Position numbers and translations under genes: made by a program. Positions 31,169 through 41,320 of a DNA stretch of 64,000 nucleotides are shown here, piece after piece. Origin of the DNA: Eutreptiella sp. 'Long Island Sound 2002' (taxonomy: Eukaryota; Euglenozoa; Euglenophyceae; Eutreptiales; Eutreptiaceae); NCBI GenBank assembly GCA_964036045.1, contig OZ038385.1:28232853-28296852 (forward strand), written 5' to 3'. Every line of letters starts with the position of its first letter. Position 1 is the stretch's first letter. Under the pieces are notes generated by a model. The model had not been told where the DNA came from and did no database searches. It was given only the letters and a program-made list of their open reading frames with translations.

Positions 31169-33600
31169 GAGGGGTCCGTGCCCGTGGTCGTGGTGCGGCG
31201 GGGGGAGGACGTGGACCCGCGGTGGTGGCGGGGGTGGCGGTGCCTGGGGGAGCGGGAGCGGCGGCGGCGGGGGCTGGGGGTGGAGGACGGGTACGGGCGG
31301 AGGGGGGAGCGGGAGGGGGAGGTGGACATGGGGCGGCGGTGGCGCGCTCGGTGGCGTCCGAGGGGACCGGGAGTGGTGGTGGCGGGGGCTGGGGGTGGTG
31401 GATGGGTACGGGTGGCGGGGGGAGCGGGGAGCCCGGCGGGGCGTGTGGGGGGAGGGGGAGGTGGACGTGGGGCGGCAGTGGCGTGCCTGGCTGCGTCAGG
31501 GGGAGCGGGAGTGGTGGTGGCGGGGGCTGGGGGTGGGGGTCTTGTTTGGCCGGTGGGGGGAGGGGGAGGGGGACATGGGGCGGCGGTGGCGCTCGTGGTG
31601 GTGCCCGGGGGAGCGGGAGCGACGGGAGCGGGGTCCCGGGGGGTCGTGGTGGTACCTGGGGGAGCGGGAGCGGCGCGAGTGGGTGGTTGAGGCGCGGTGG
31701 GAGTGTGGGCGCCGTGGGCGAGTGTGCCGTGCGGGGGGGGAGCGGGAGCGCCGCCGTTTGCGGGACCGGGCCTCATCGCTCGAGTCGGGCCAGTCCGGAA
31801 GTGTCGGCGGCCCCTGGGGGGCCTCGCGCGGTGCCGCCTGGGGGGGGAGGTCCCCCGTCGCCCATGGGGCCCCTTCGGCCATCGGATGGTGGGCGGGGGG
31901 GGTACGGGGGTGCTGGCTGGTACGGGGGGGGTGGCTGGTACGGGGGGGGTGGCTCCTGGCGGTAGGTGGGGTAGGCGGGTGGGGCGCTGGGTGGCTGCCA
32001 TCCCGTCCGCTGGTGCTGTTCGTGCACGGGGGGTTGTGGCCCGGTGGGGTAGGGCGGTGGGCAGTGGTAGTGGTGAGGGTGGTGTTGGTAGTGGTGGTGG
32101 TGGGGCCGCTGGTGGTGGTGGTGTGGGTAGTGGTGGGGTTGGTGTTGCGGGTATGGCCCATGGACTCCTTGTGGGTTTTCCGGTCCCCCTTGTGGGGGTG
32201 GGGGGTTGGGCATCGTGGGCAGTCCCCGGGGCTGCACTATGTGGTGGGCATGGGGGAAGGGTCCGGGGCCGGGCTTGACGGTGACGGTGGTCGAGGGGTC
32301 CCACGTCCCTGGGTCGGTTTGGCCGGCGGTGGTGGTGGTTTGTGGGGGATGGATGACGGGGCGCTTGGTGACGGGGATGCGGACGAGGGCTTGGACGGGG
32401 TCGTGCTGGGTGGCCGTCTCTGCGGTGGTGGTGGGTGCCGGCGGGAGGGGGGCGCGGGTTGCGGTGGGTGGGGGGTCCTGGCTTGGGCGAGGGCCCGGGC
32501 GGGGGTGGTGTCGGGTGGGTTTGTGTCGTTGCGTCTGCGGTGTTGTGTGTGCTCGCATGGGCGCCGGCTTGGGTTTGCGGTCGGGTTTGGGGTTGGGGTC
32601 CGGTTTGGGTTTGGGGTCGGGTTTGGGGTTGGGGTCCGGTTCCAGGTTGAGGAGTACCTCTGTCCGGAGGTGTGAGGGCGCCGATGTCGGGTCGGGGGGC
32701 GTCCCGGTGGGTTGCCGGGGTGCCTGAGTCGCCTGTGTGGGGGTTGGGGGGTCGGTGCGTGCGGCCGCGGCTTTGGCTTTCGCCGTGGCCTTGAGGATGA
32801 GTTTGGCGGGGAGGGGGGGGTCGGAGGATGAGGTGGAGGAGGTGGACGAGGCTGAGGATGAGGAGGAGGTGGTGGACGCGGGTTTTGGCTGTGATGCGGG
32901 CGGGCTTGTGGGCGGCGGCTTCTGCTGCGGCCACGGCGGGGAGGATGGAGGGCATGTCCTCGGGTTGTAGGTTGGGGGCGGGCGGCTGGGGGGGCCCGGT
33001 CGTGACCTGGCGGCCCGGCGGGCCGATCTGGTCGGCAGCGGCGGGGGAGGGAGGCGCGGGGCTGCGGCCTTCTCTTTCTGGGCTCGGCTGGGCCCGGGTC
33101 CTGCAATGTGCGAGGTCGTGTGGGTTGGTGTCCGCGGGGGGGAACAGTTCGCGTGGGCTGCATTTAGGGGCCGGGGGGGGTGGGCCTGGGTCCTCTGGGG
33201 TGTGTGTGGGGGGCGTCGGCGGGCCACTGGGTGGGGTGGGCGTGCCGCGGGGCGCGGGGCTCCCCTCGGCGGGTGTGTGTGGGTTGTCGAGTGTGGGGGG
33301 CGGTGAAGGGTGTCCGCTGGGTGGGTGTGTGGCGGGCGTGTGCTGGTGTTCGGGCGGGTGGGGGAGGCCCGTGTCGCGGGGCCCGGGGGTGCGCGCGATG
33401 GTGGGCGTGTGTGGGTCTCCGGTTGAGCAGCGAGAGGGTGGGGCATGGGCGGGGATTGTGCTGCGGGGTGTGCTGTGTCGGTGTATGTGTCCGCTTGCCG
33501 CGCGCTTGCGTGGGCAGTTGTAGGCCGGGCGGTATGGAGGAGAAGCTTGCCGTCTTCTGCTGCCGCGGCAAGGATTTCGCAGACGAGCTTTCGTATCTGG
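31169..33600 (-). pseudogene. LINE B second ORF: Pro-rich and RS-rich middle
   Basis: Continues from the protease region through Pro/His-rich sequence (HHYHCPPPYP, PPPPYQPPPPYQ near 31930), then a shifted frame with an SR-type domain: SSDEARSRKRRRSRSPPARH and RRSRSPRYHH-like units (about 31790-31500). A coding minisatellite around 32581-32643 gives PNPKPDPKPKP repeats. Frame changes make the exact path uncertain. The sister copy LINE B' has the same order with length differences and then runs straight into the WWSPPALQ domain, showing that this is one ORF interrupted here by LINE C. Confidence 0.55.
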
Positions 33601-34801
33601 TGGACCTCTTGGTCAGTGGTGGGAAGGGGGCATGCTAGCTTTGGGCTAAGACCCGCGCGGTTGAGGACCCTGTGGATGGCGTGGTACCCGCAGGTGAGGG
33701 ACTGCTGCGGTCTGGGGGGGGGGTTTGGTCGTGTGTCCGGGCCTGCCTCGACTTGTGTGTGGGCGGTGGGGATGGCCCAAACCCAGGGCACGGTCCCCGT
33801 GGGCGGCCAGCGGCGCTGGATCCAGTGGGTTAGGCAGAGCATGGCCAATCCCAGGTGGTAGCCTGCCTTCCCTGAGGTGATTTGGGCCAGGGCGCGGGCT
33901 GGGGGCGTGTCCCCTGGCTGGAGGACACCCTGAGGATCCTGTGCTGGGTGGTGGGGTCCCCCACTGCCCCTGGTGGGGCGGTCTTCGGGGCGAACATGGT
34001 GTCTGTCCCCTGGATGATCCATTGCGGGCCGGGGGACGTAGCCGTAGCGGCTATCACGTAGTAGTGGCCGCGCTCGAGGACTGTAACCCAGACCTCCGGC
34101 GGGGGGTGGTCACTGTCTTTAGGTGGGGGGGGGAGGTCGTCGTCCGGGATGCGGAGGCCGGCGGCGCGGAGGGCGGTGTCGCGGTTGGGCGCGGTGGCCT
34201 GTTCCCACTGCTCCGGGTTGTTCGGGTCCGCTGGGTGGTCCGTCTCCGCTGGGGCCCGTCGTAGGCGTACGGTCCCTTGACGAGTGACGTTGATGCCGGT
34301 GTCGTGCGTCAGGGCCTGGCCCCAATCGATGGGGGGGATCCAGATGGGCTGGCCCCGGGTGTGTTTGCGGGCTCGCCAGAGCACGAGGTCTACTATGGTC
34401 TCGTGGAGGCCGCTGCCTGGGGTGGTCAGGTCCCGGAGGGCTTTGACGGTGAGCTTCGTCCAGTCCTCTTGTAGGCGGTACCAGCCCAGAGGGGTGGTCG
34501 GGGCCCTGTCTTGGAGGGTTGCTCGGAGGAGGTCGGGGTCGCGGATGGTGGCCAGTGTGAGGGGGGGGTGCCCCGGGTCCGGGGGGGGTTGGCTGGATGG
34601 GCTGCCGGGGTCTTGCGCGTCTACATCGATGGATGGTTGGCCCTGGCTGGGCTCGGCCGGACTGGGCGGTGCCGGGTGGCTTCTTGGGTGTGAGACGGGT
34701 CTCGGGGCGCTGTGGTGGTGCCTTGGAGACCTGTGGATGGAGACGGGGGGCGCGTGCGGGGCGCGGAGCGGGTTAGTGGACGTCTGGGTCATGCACGGCA
34801 T
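33601..34801 (-). pseudogene. LINE B Ulp1-like cysteine protease
   Basis: Begins at ATG 34801, overlapping the RNase H ORF stop (34773) by 29 bases. Landmarks in order: LTVKALRDLTTPGSGLHETI, like the LxxL-LND segment of C48 peptidases; IWIPPIDWG; WVTVLERGHYYVIA with the candidate catalytic His (about 34070); WIIQGTDTM with an acidic residue; and QQSLTCGYHAIHRVL with the Gln and catalytic Cys (about 33680). A frameshift near 33915 separates the His/Asp half from the Cys half. Ulp1-type enzymes remove SUMO or ubiquitin-like tags. The role in a LINE is unknown. An OTU-like fold is the alternative. Confidence 0.55.
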
Positions 34802-37028
34802 GGTAATGGATGAGACGCTGCATGTGTTCCCTGGCGGTGGGGTCGGTGAGTTGCTCCGCGTGTCTTAGCAGGAGGTGTTTGCGGTGTACCATTTGGGCCG
34901 CTGCTCTGCGGACTGCTTCTAGCTGGAGGTGTGCTGCTGCCTCCATGGGGCTTTCCGTGTGTTTGTTGAGGTGTCGGTGCAGGGCCTGTGTCACTGCCCC
35001 TCTCATGGTGGCTTCTTTGATCAGGGGGTCCCGGAAGAGGTGTTCGGTGGCCTGGTGTGCGTGGCTGTGGGTTGGCCATCCTTCGTGTTGTCGCAGGGTT
35101 TCTGCCGGGGACCAGCCCACTAGGGTGTCCCTGTCTGTATGGAGGGGGCATTTCTTGAAGTGTTCCCAGTCCTCCGGGGTGGTGTGGTCGCATGGGCAAC
35201 GGGTGTGTTCGTCGGGGACGTGGATGTGCTTGCGGGCGAGCCATCTGGCGACCCTGGTGAGGAATGGCAGTTGCTCCCTGAGGAGCTGGATGCGTCGTTT
35301 TTGGTGGTGGGCTGGGACGTTTGCTGGGCGGAGCGCTGAGTGGTAGAGGGGGACTTGCAGTCTGTCTTGGAGCTCCTGGATGTGCGCCCGGCTGTCTGCG
35401 TCGCCGAGCACGCGGGCGAGATGTTGGATGAGGTTGGGGTAGTGGTACGCTCTGTCGTGGGAGGAATAGGGGGCGTCCTCTGGTACCCAGTCCGGGGTCT
35501 GGTGGGGCTCGGGTATAGGGGGCACGTGTTGCAGGTGTGTGTGGTTGCGGCCGAGGTCAGGGATCTGGAGGGCTGGTAGGTGTGTTGTGCGCTGGTGTAC
35601 TGCCTGGTTGTCGACCTTACCATTTCCGTATTGGTGTCTGTGGGACTCTTGTTTCACGATGTGGAGTTGGACGTAGGGGGGAAGGCTGCGTAGGGCTTTC
35701 CAGAGTAGCAGTGCCTGGGTGCCGAGGCTCGTCGCGGTTGCTTTGTGAAGTGGTTGCCTTGCTATGCGGAGGAGCAGGTGCCTGTCGACAGTGGCGTCTA
35801 CCACGAACCAGACCCAGACGATGTGCGGGGAGTGGGCGGGTAGGTGAACCGCGACCTCGGTGATGGCGTCGGCCATGGCCCCTAGCTCCCCGTGGGAAGA
35901 GGCCCCATAGGTGGTGTGGCCCGTGTGGTGGTCCATGTGGTAGTGTCCACCGGTGTGGGTTAGCTACAGGGTGGCCCCCCCGGTGATGGGCGTGAGGGCG
36001 GATTCGCCTGAGGCGTCGGTGAAGAAGAGCCGGTCCGCCGGTGATGGTTGTGGGAGGCGGCATGGGTTCATGGGCAGGTAGGCGTATATGGCAAGGCCCG
36101 TGGCGAGGTGGGCTACTGGGGTTGTGGGCTGCAGGATGGGGGTGGCGTACACCCCTATTCCTTTGGAGATGATGTGCTTCGCTTGGGGGGACAGGGCTAT
36201 GAGTCCCTGCTTCGGCTGTCCTTGTGTGAGGTAGGAGTAGATGTAGTGGAGGATGTAGGCTGTGTCGGGGTTTAGGTCGTGGCATGTGAGGGTTTGTGTT
36301 CGGTGCTCCGGTGTGTGGCAGGAGTGGTGGAGCGGATAGTAGGGGTGCTCGTGCTTGCCCGTTCTGCCTGGCTCGTACATGCTGTAACGGATGGCGACCC
36401 CTGCCGGGTCGGGGCGGGGGCATGTGGTTGTAGTGGTGAAGAGCCATTTGGGCGCGTGGTCGGGGTTCCATGCTACCGTGGGGTTAGTGTCGGTGCGGTG
36501 GAACCATGGGGCTATCCATGCGTAGGCCTGTGGTGGTAGGTGGGTTGTGGGGTGGGTGTGGTGGCGTGCTATGAGGTGTAGTACGGGCCATGGTGTGGTT
36601 GGTGCCTCGGGGTCACAGGCCCAACATGTGCGTGGCATGCTCTGGGAATCTTCGGGGACTTTTGGTAGGTCTCGGGCGGTCATGTGGTGTTTCGGTATGC
36701 GCCATTTTGCCCCGTGGTGGATGACGGTGGTCTGCGTGGGTTTGGCTTCATTCGGGGCAAGTAGTAGGGTTAGTGGTGGGACTGGGCCCGTCACCGGGGG
36801 GACGGGTTCGTGTTTCGATCCGGTGGGTGCGTAGGGCGGTGTCGCTGGGATGGGTCGCGGGTGTTGCTTTTTGAATTCTCGGTAGGCTGTGCGCATGTTT
36901 TTGCTGCCCGGTAGAGTGTGTCCCGCTGCTCGTGCCGTCTGCCTGAGGTACTGGTGGAAGAGGCGGTATTGTGGCCATTCGGGAAGCTGTAGAAAGGGGG
37001 TGTGGTGTGCCCCGCTGTGGTGCAGGAC
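34773..37028 (-). pseudogene. LINE B RNase H and zinc motif region
   Basis: In frame with the RT ORF but reached only past TAG 37029-37031. RNase H begins RLFFTDASGES (about 36020) and is cut by an in-frame TAG at 35964-35966. It resumes with SSHGELGAMADAI, VWFVVDATVD and VKQESHRHQYGNGKVDNQAV. The motif CPCDHTTPEDWEHFKKC (about 35200-35150) matches the CxC-H-C motif of LINE A. The end is TAA at 34773. The first Asp is intact, unlike LINE A, so the two copies have lost function independently. Confidence 0.75.
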
Positions 37029-40025
37029 CTACATTCTCGGGAGGGTGACGTATACTACGGTGATGGAGGCCCCGACAAGGTCTATGGTGTGGATGGTGCC
37101 CTTGGGGTGATGGGTGAGGTCCCCGAAGAGGACCGCTAGTGGCCCTTCCTCTGGGCACGTGTGGTTGGTGAGTATGGCGTGGTTCGGGGATGGGAGGAGA
37201 AGCTGCAGGTGGTTCCACAGGCGCGTGTTCATGTTGGTGGGCATGCCCGTCTGGTGGAGTACCCAGCGCGGGCATGTGTTGCGGGCCCGTTGTGCGGCTT
37301 GGAGGCGGATGGCGGTGACCTCGCGGACCTCCGGTGAGTGGTTGTGGGTCGTGCGGTGAAGGAGGAGGGCGGTGTGTCTGGTGTAGGCCGCTTTCACCTC
37401 GTCCCCTATGGCGTCTCCATAGTGGGGCCATGCCGCTCGGATGGCGCGGGTGGGTATGGAGGTGGGCCAGCTCCCGTGTGCTGCCCATGCCTTGGTCACG
37501 GCGCGTGTGGCCGGCTGGAGGGCGGTGGTGGGGTGTGTCAGGTGGAGTGCTTGGAAGCCTATGGAGGCGTTCAAGACCCCGGTGAGGTAGTACGCCAGGC
37601 TCTGGTGGGACAGGGAGAGGGCCTTGGTGGTCGGGGACGCATATCTGGGGAGATGGGCGAGGTGTGACTGCAAGTTGGGAGGGAGGGTGGCGTCCTCAGG
37701 GTTGGCGGCCTGGATTACCCCCAGGTGGGTGGTGGTCGTCACGACGTGCATGGGGGGCCCTTGTGGCCCTAGGGTGGGAGGTGTGGCAGACCCCTTGATC
37801 ATGGCCACTGACTTTGTGGGGTGGACGATGAGGTTGTTGTGGGAGAGGTAGGAGACGGTCACGTCCAGTAAGTCGTTGGCCTGTTGGGTGACCGTTGGTC
37901 CGGGGTCCGGGGCATGGGGGTCGTGTGGGGTGTGCGCGACGGTGAGGTTGGTGTCCTCCGCGAAGCCGACCAGGGGGGAGAGGAGGGGGTAGGGTGCGTA
38001 GGCCGGGTAATCCTGCTCGATTGCGAGGGCCAGGGGCAGCGTCACTAGAAGGTACAGGAAGGGGCCTTCTGCTCCCCCTTGGGGGACCCCGCTGCCTGGC
38101 TCCAGGAAGGGGGTGAGGCCTGCTCCTGTGCGGACCGTGTATTTGCTGGTGCGGATGTAGTCGGAGGTGAAGTTGTAGAAGGGGAGGCCTAGGCGTTTCC
38201 ACACCGCTTCTAGAAGGAGCCAGGGGGTGTTCGGGAAGGCTCCCTTGACGTCGAGGGAGGCGATGATGAGGTCCACCGGGTCCATGTCCGCGATGGTGTC
38301 CTGGAGGAAGATGGCCTCGTGTGGGGAGCGGCCTGGGATGGCCCCCCAGAGGCTCGCTGGTATGTGGGGGTCCAGGTGGGGGCGGATGCGGCGCAGGAGG
38401 ATGGTCCAGACGATTTTGACCTCCGTGACCGCACAGACTATGGGGCGCCAGTTGTCCGGGTTTGCCCAGTCCCCTTTTATGTAGAGGGGGCGGACAACGT
38501 TTGCCCAGTCTGGTGGCAGGGGGGTCCGCCCCGTGACGATGTCCCAGAGGCGGTGGGCGAGGACGCGGAGGAGGTGGGCGGAGAGGTGGTAGTATGCCTC
38601 TGCAGGGAGGCCGTCGTAGCCTGGGGTTTTGTGTTGCCGGAGACTGTTGATGGCCTTCCGGACTTCGTGGATGGTGAAGGGGCGTTTTTCCAGGTGCCTC
38701 CTCTGGGCGTGGTTGAAGACCCGAGGGAGGCGGTCGATTTTGGCCTGGGTGTCTGGGTCCAGTGTGTCTTGGGTGGGGGTGTGTTGCCGGAGGAAGCTGT
38801 CTTGGGTGGCTTGGAGCACTGTGGCTGGGTCGTTGGTGAGGGAGCCATCCTCCTGCCGGACCGTGGTGATGGTGCGGTGGCCGGTGGCGGTCATGGCGTC
38901 GTTGAGGTGGCGGATGGCCTTGTAGGGGAGTTCATGTTGCGCATACCGTTCGTGTTCCTGGGCGATGCGCTGTTGCCTGTGGATGTGCCACCGCTGCAGG
39001 TCCGCCCTGATGTGGGCTATCTGTGTCCTGCAGTGGTGTATCTGGCGGCGGGTTTGGGGGGTGTCGGTGTGGAGGAGGGTCGCCAGTTGTTGCTTCGCAT
39101 GCCAGAGGTCATGGAGCATGTCCCCCAGGGCCGTGGGTGGTTGGTCGTCGTCTGTGTGGGGGTGTTGTTGGAAGCCGCAGGCGACGGCGGCCGTGCGCAT
39201 GGCTGTGAGTAGGTCGGTGGGGTCTGGTTGGATGCGTCGGGCGCGGTCTATGGCCCTGTGATATTGGGACCAGGCATGCTTGTCATGCAGCGGGGGCATC
39301 TTCAGGGGGGGTGGTAGGCCTTGGTCCGCATCTTCTGGGGGGCTGGGGGGAAGGTTGGGGATGGTGAGGCGGATGTGCAGGGGGCTATGGCCTGTGGGTC
39401 CCAGCGGGAGGGGTCCATACCGGGCCTCTGCTCGGATGATGGTGGTGGGGTCGCCATAGCATACGTCGATGCGGGATGGGGCGGCATCCGTTTGGTGGGG
39501 AAAGTGGGATGGTTGGCCTTCGAGGCTGGCTGTTAGGTCCACGAGCCCCAGCATTTTGATGGTGTCGCGGACTGCTTGGTCCTGGGGTGTGGCCTGTCCC
39601 CCTCGGTCCGCTGGGGTGGGGGCGGCGTTCATGTCGCCGATGATGACTGTGGGGGCGAGCATGGCCATCTGGCGGTATGCACCGGCCAGGGCTTGGAGGA
39701 AGGGTTCTGGGGCTTCGCCGAAGGGGACTTGGGTGTTGATGACATTGAGTTGCCATCCGTCCCCGACGACCTCAGAGACACCTAGCCTCCCTGGGACGCT
39801 GAGGTGGTGGACGAGGTGGACGTGGATGCCAGTTTGGGCGTATAGGGGGGTCCCCTTGTGCCAGTAGCATTTGTACGCTTTCTGGTCCGGGGTATATATG
39901 GGGGTGGTTTCTGGGGGGTCGTCGCGCTGTAGGCCTTGTTCCTGGAAGGTGAGGAGGTGGGGAACCCACCCCGGCCCCTGTGCCATCGGGAGCTCTTGGA
40001 GGGCGGTTGTGGCGTCCTTGGAGGG
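37029..40025 (-). pseudogene. LINE B endonuclease-reverse transcriptase
   Basis: Open from the insertion point to TAG 37029. Endonuclease: LLTFQEQG, TVIIGDMNAAP, PSRIDVCYGDP and GHSPLHIRL; only the first Asn motif is lost. RT: KTPGYDGLPAEAY, NWRPIVCAV, motif A SLDVKGAFPNTP, motif B GSGVPQGGAEGPF, and motif C GFAEDTN (about 37965). The catalytic pair reads ED where LINE A has DD, which should cripple the enzyme. The open frame runs back through 40358 because the gypsy RNase H is fused in frame upstream, giving a 1109-codon chimeric ORF. Confidence 0.85.
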
Positions 40026-40034
40026 ATAGGCCCA
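40026..40034. repeat. 9-bp TSD of LINE B, right copy
   Basis: ATAGGCCCA, the same as 19073-19081, at the 5' end of LINE B. Confidence 0.8.
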
Positions 40035-41320
40035 TCTACTGAGACAGTCCGCCAGGGTGTTGTCCTTGCCAGGAACATACACAACTGTGAGGTCGAACTT
40101 GGCCAAGGTTTCATGCCATCTTGCCTGTCGGAAGGCGGGACCTGAGGGGGTGTCCACGTGCTCTTTCTGCCACGACTGCAGACTCTGATGGTCGGTGCAG
40201 ACGGTGACGGGATGCAGGCCTATGTACCCAGCCGATTTACTGAGAGCCATGACGATGGCATACACCTCCTTTTCTCGGGGCGTCCACGTCCGTCTGTGGC
40301 CTTCCGCCAGGACTCGGCTCCAGAAGGCCACCGGCACGTGCCTCCCATCGTCAAGCACTTAATCCGACACAGCGCCAACGGCGTAGTCGGAAGCGTCGGT
40401 GCGCAGGACGAACCCTCGGTCAGGATCCACGACGTGCAGACCCACTGCGGATAGCAGCGCCTGCTTCATCCCCTCAACGGCACGGTCGGACTCTTCATTC
40501 CAGACCAGAGCCTTCTTGGACCCCTTCTTGGTCTCCTCTCGGTTGCCCTTGAGCATGGTCGTCATGAGGGCTGCATACTCCGCATACATCTTGATATACC
40601 CCAAGTAGTAGTTGCAGAATCCCAAGTACGCCCGTAGCTCAGAGACCGTTTTGGGCTTTTCCCAGTGCTCAATTGCAGCCACCATGCCAGGTAACGGCTT
40701 CCGCTGCCTGTTCCCAACTACGTGGCCAGCGAAGACCACCTCGCTTACCGCAATGGTGGCCTTGTCACTGCTGCCCCTGAGCTTGTGCCGAGCCAGAAGG
40801 TCCAGCACTCTGGTGACGTCCCTCTCATGTGCCTCCAGGAGCTCCTCATAGCTCATACTGGGGTCCCAGGACGCGACGATCACGTCGTTCACGAAGGGGT
40901 CCGCACAGTCACGCACCGGCTCAAGCACGTTCTCCGGCATCCGCTGAAAAGCCGCATTGCCGTTGGTAACGCCCATGGGCATCACCTCCCACTGGAGGGG
41001 TACAAGTGGTGTGCTCATTGCTGTGCAAGCACGGGACTCCTCGGCGAGAGGCATCTGATGATAACCATGTTTCAGGTCAATCACCGTGAAAATCCTCCGC
41101 CGGTATTGTCTTTGCAGCATGTCCTCAATGAGGGGCAGCGTATAGCTGTCATGCTGCGTTTGGGTGTTTAGGCCGCGGTAGTTGACCAAGAGCCGCCACT
41201 CTCCGGCCACCTTCTTGAGAACGACGAAGCACGGGGAGGCCCACTCGGAGTTGCACGGCTCAAGCCAGCCCCTCTCGATGAATTCACAGAGGATCTTCTC
41301 CATGACCTCCTTTCTCTCGC
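40035..41320 (-). pseudogene. Gypsy D RT and RNase H, second copy
   Basis: Starts in the middle of RT at the LINE B' junction (41320). RT motifs: VIDLKHGYHQMPL; the polymerase box reads FVND (about 40890) where the sister copy at 46.7 kb has FVDD, so the catalytic Asp is lost. A TAA at 40359-40361 replaces the Gln codon of GAVLEQ. RNase H follows: DASDYAVG, PREKEVYAIV and VCTDHQSL, running to SRWAY at the LINE B insertion. The segment up to 40298 duplicates 46114-47136. The rest is single-copy gypsy D sequence. Confidence 0.85.
40298..41320. repeat. 1023-bp direct repeat, left copy
   Basis: Matches 46114-47136 base for base in length (constant offset 5816, no indel) with scattered substitutions. 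It brackets LINE B' exactly: this copy ends at TTTCTCTCGC against the LINE 5' end. Confidence 0.85.

Larger units (their letters stand above)
19082..40025 (-). mobile_element. LINE B, non-LTR element carrying nested LINE C
   Basis: Net length is about 12.1 kb after removing LINE C and one TSD copy. Minus-strand order: EEP endonuclease lacking only its N-terminus, RT, RNase H, zinc motif, a second ORF with a Ulp1-like protease, Pro-rich and RS-rich regions, a conserved WWSPPALQ C-terminus, and a 3' UTR with a captured phosphofructokinase fragment ending in ACCT repeats. A 9-bp TSD flanks it. Three stops or frameshifts and a changed polymerase box show decay. LINE B' (41321-46113) is a shorter sister copy. 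Confidence 0.85.

Noticed and set aside
32581-32643. TTTGGGG-rich, telomere-like run
   Set aside because: It is a coding minisatellite (PNPKPDPKP on the minus strand) inside LINE B, with irregular units.
30724-32955. 743-codon Pro/Thr-rich ORF, and similar very long open frames on both strands of 31-33 kb and 41-43.5 kb
   Set aside because: Several frames are open at once because the DNA is GC-rich low-complexity repeat. Only the protease and RS/WWSPPALQ path has motifs or conservation.
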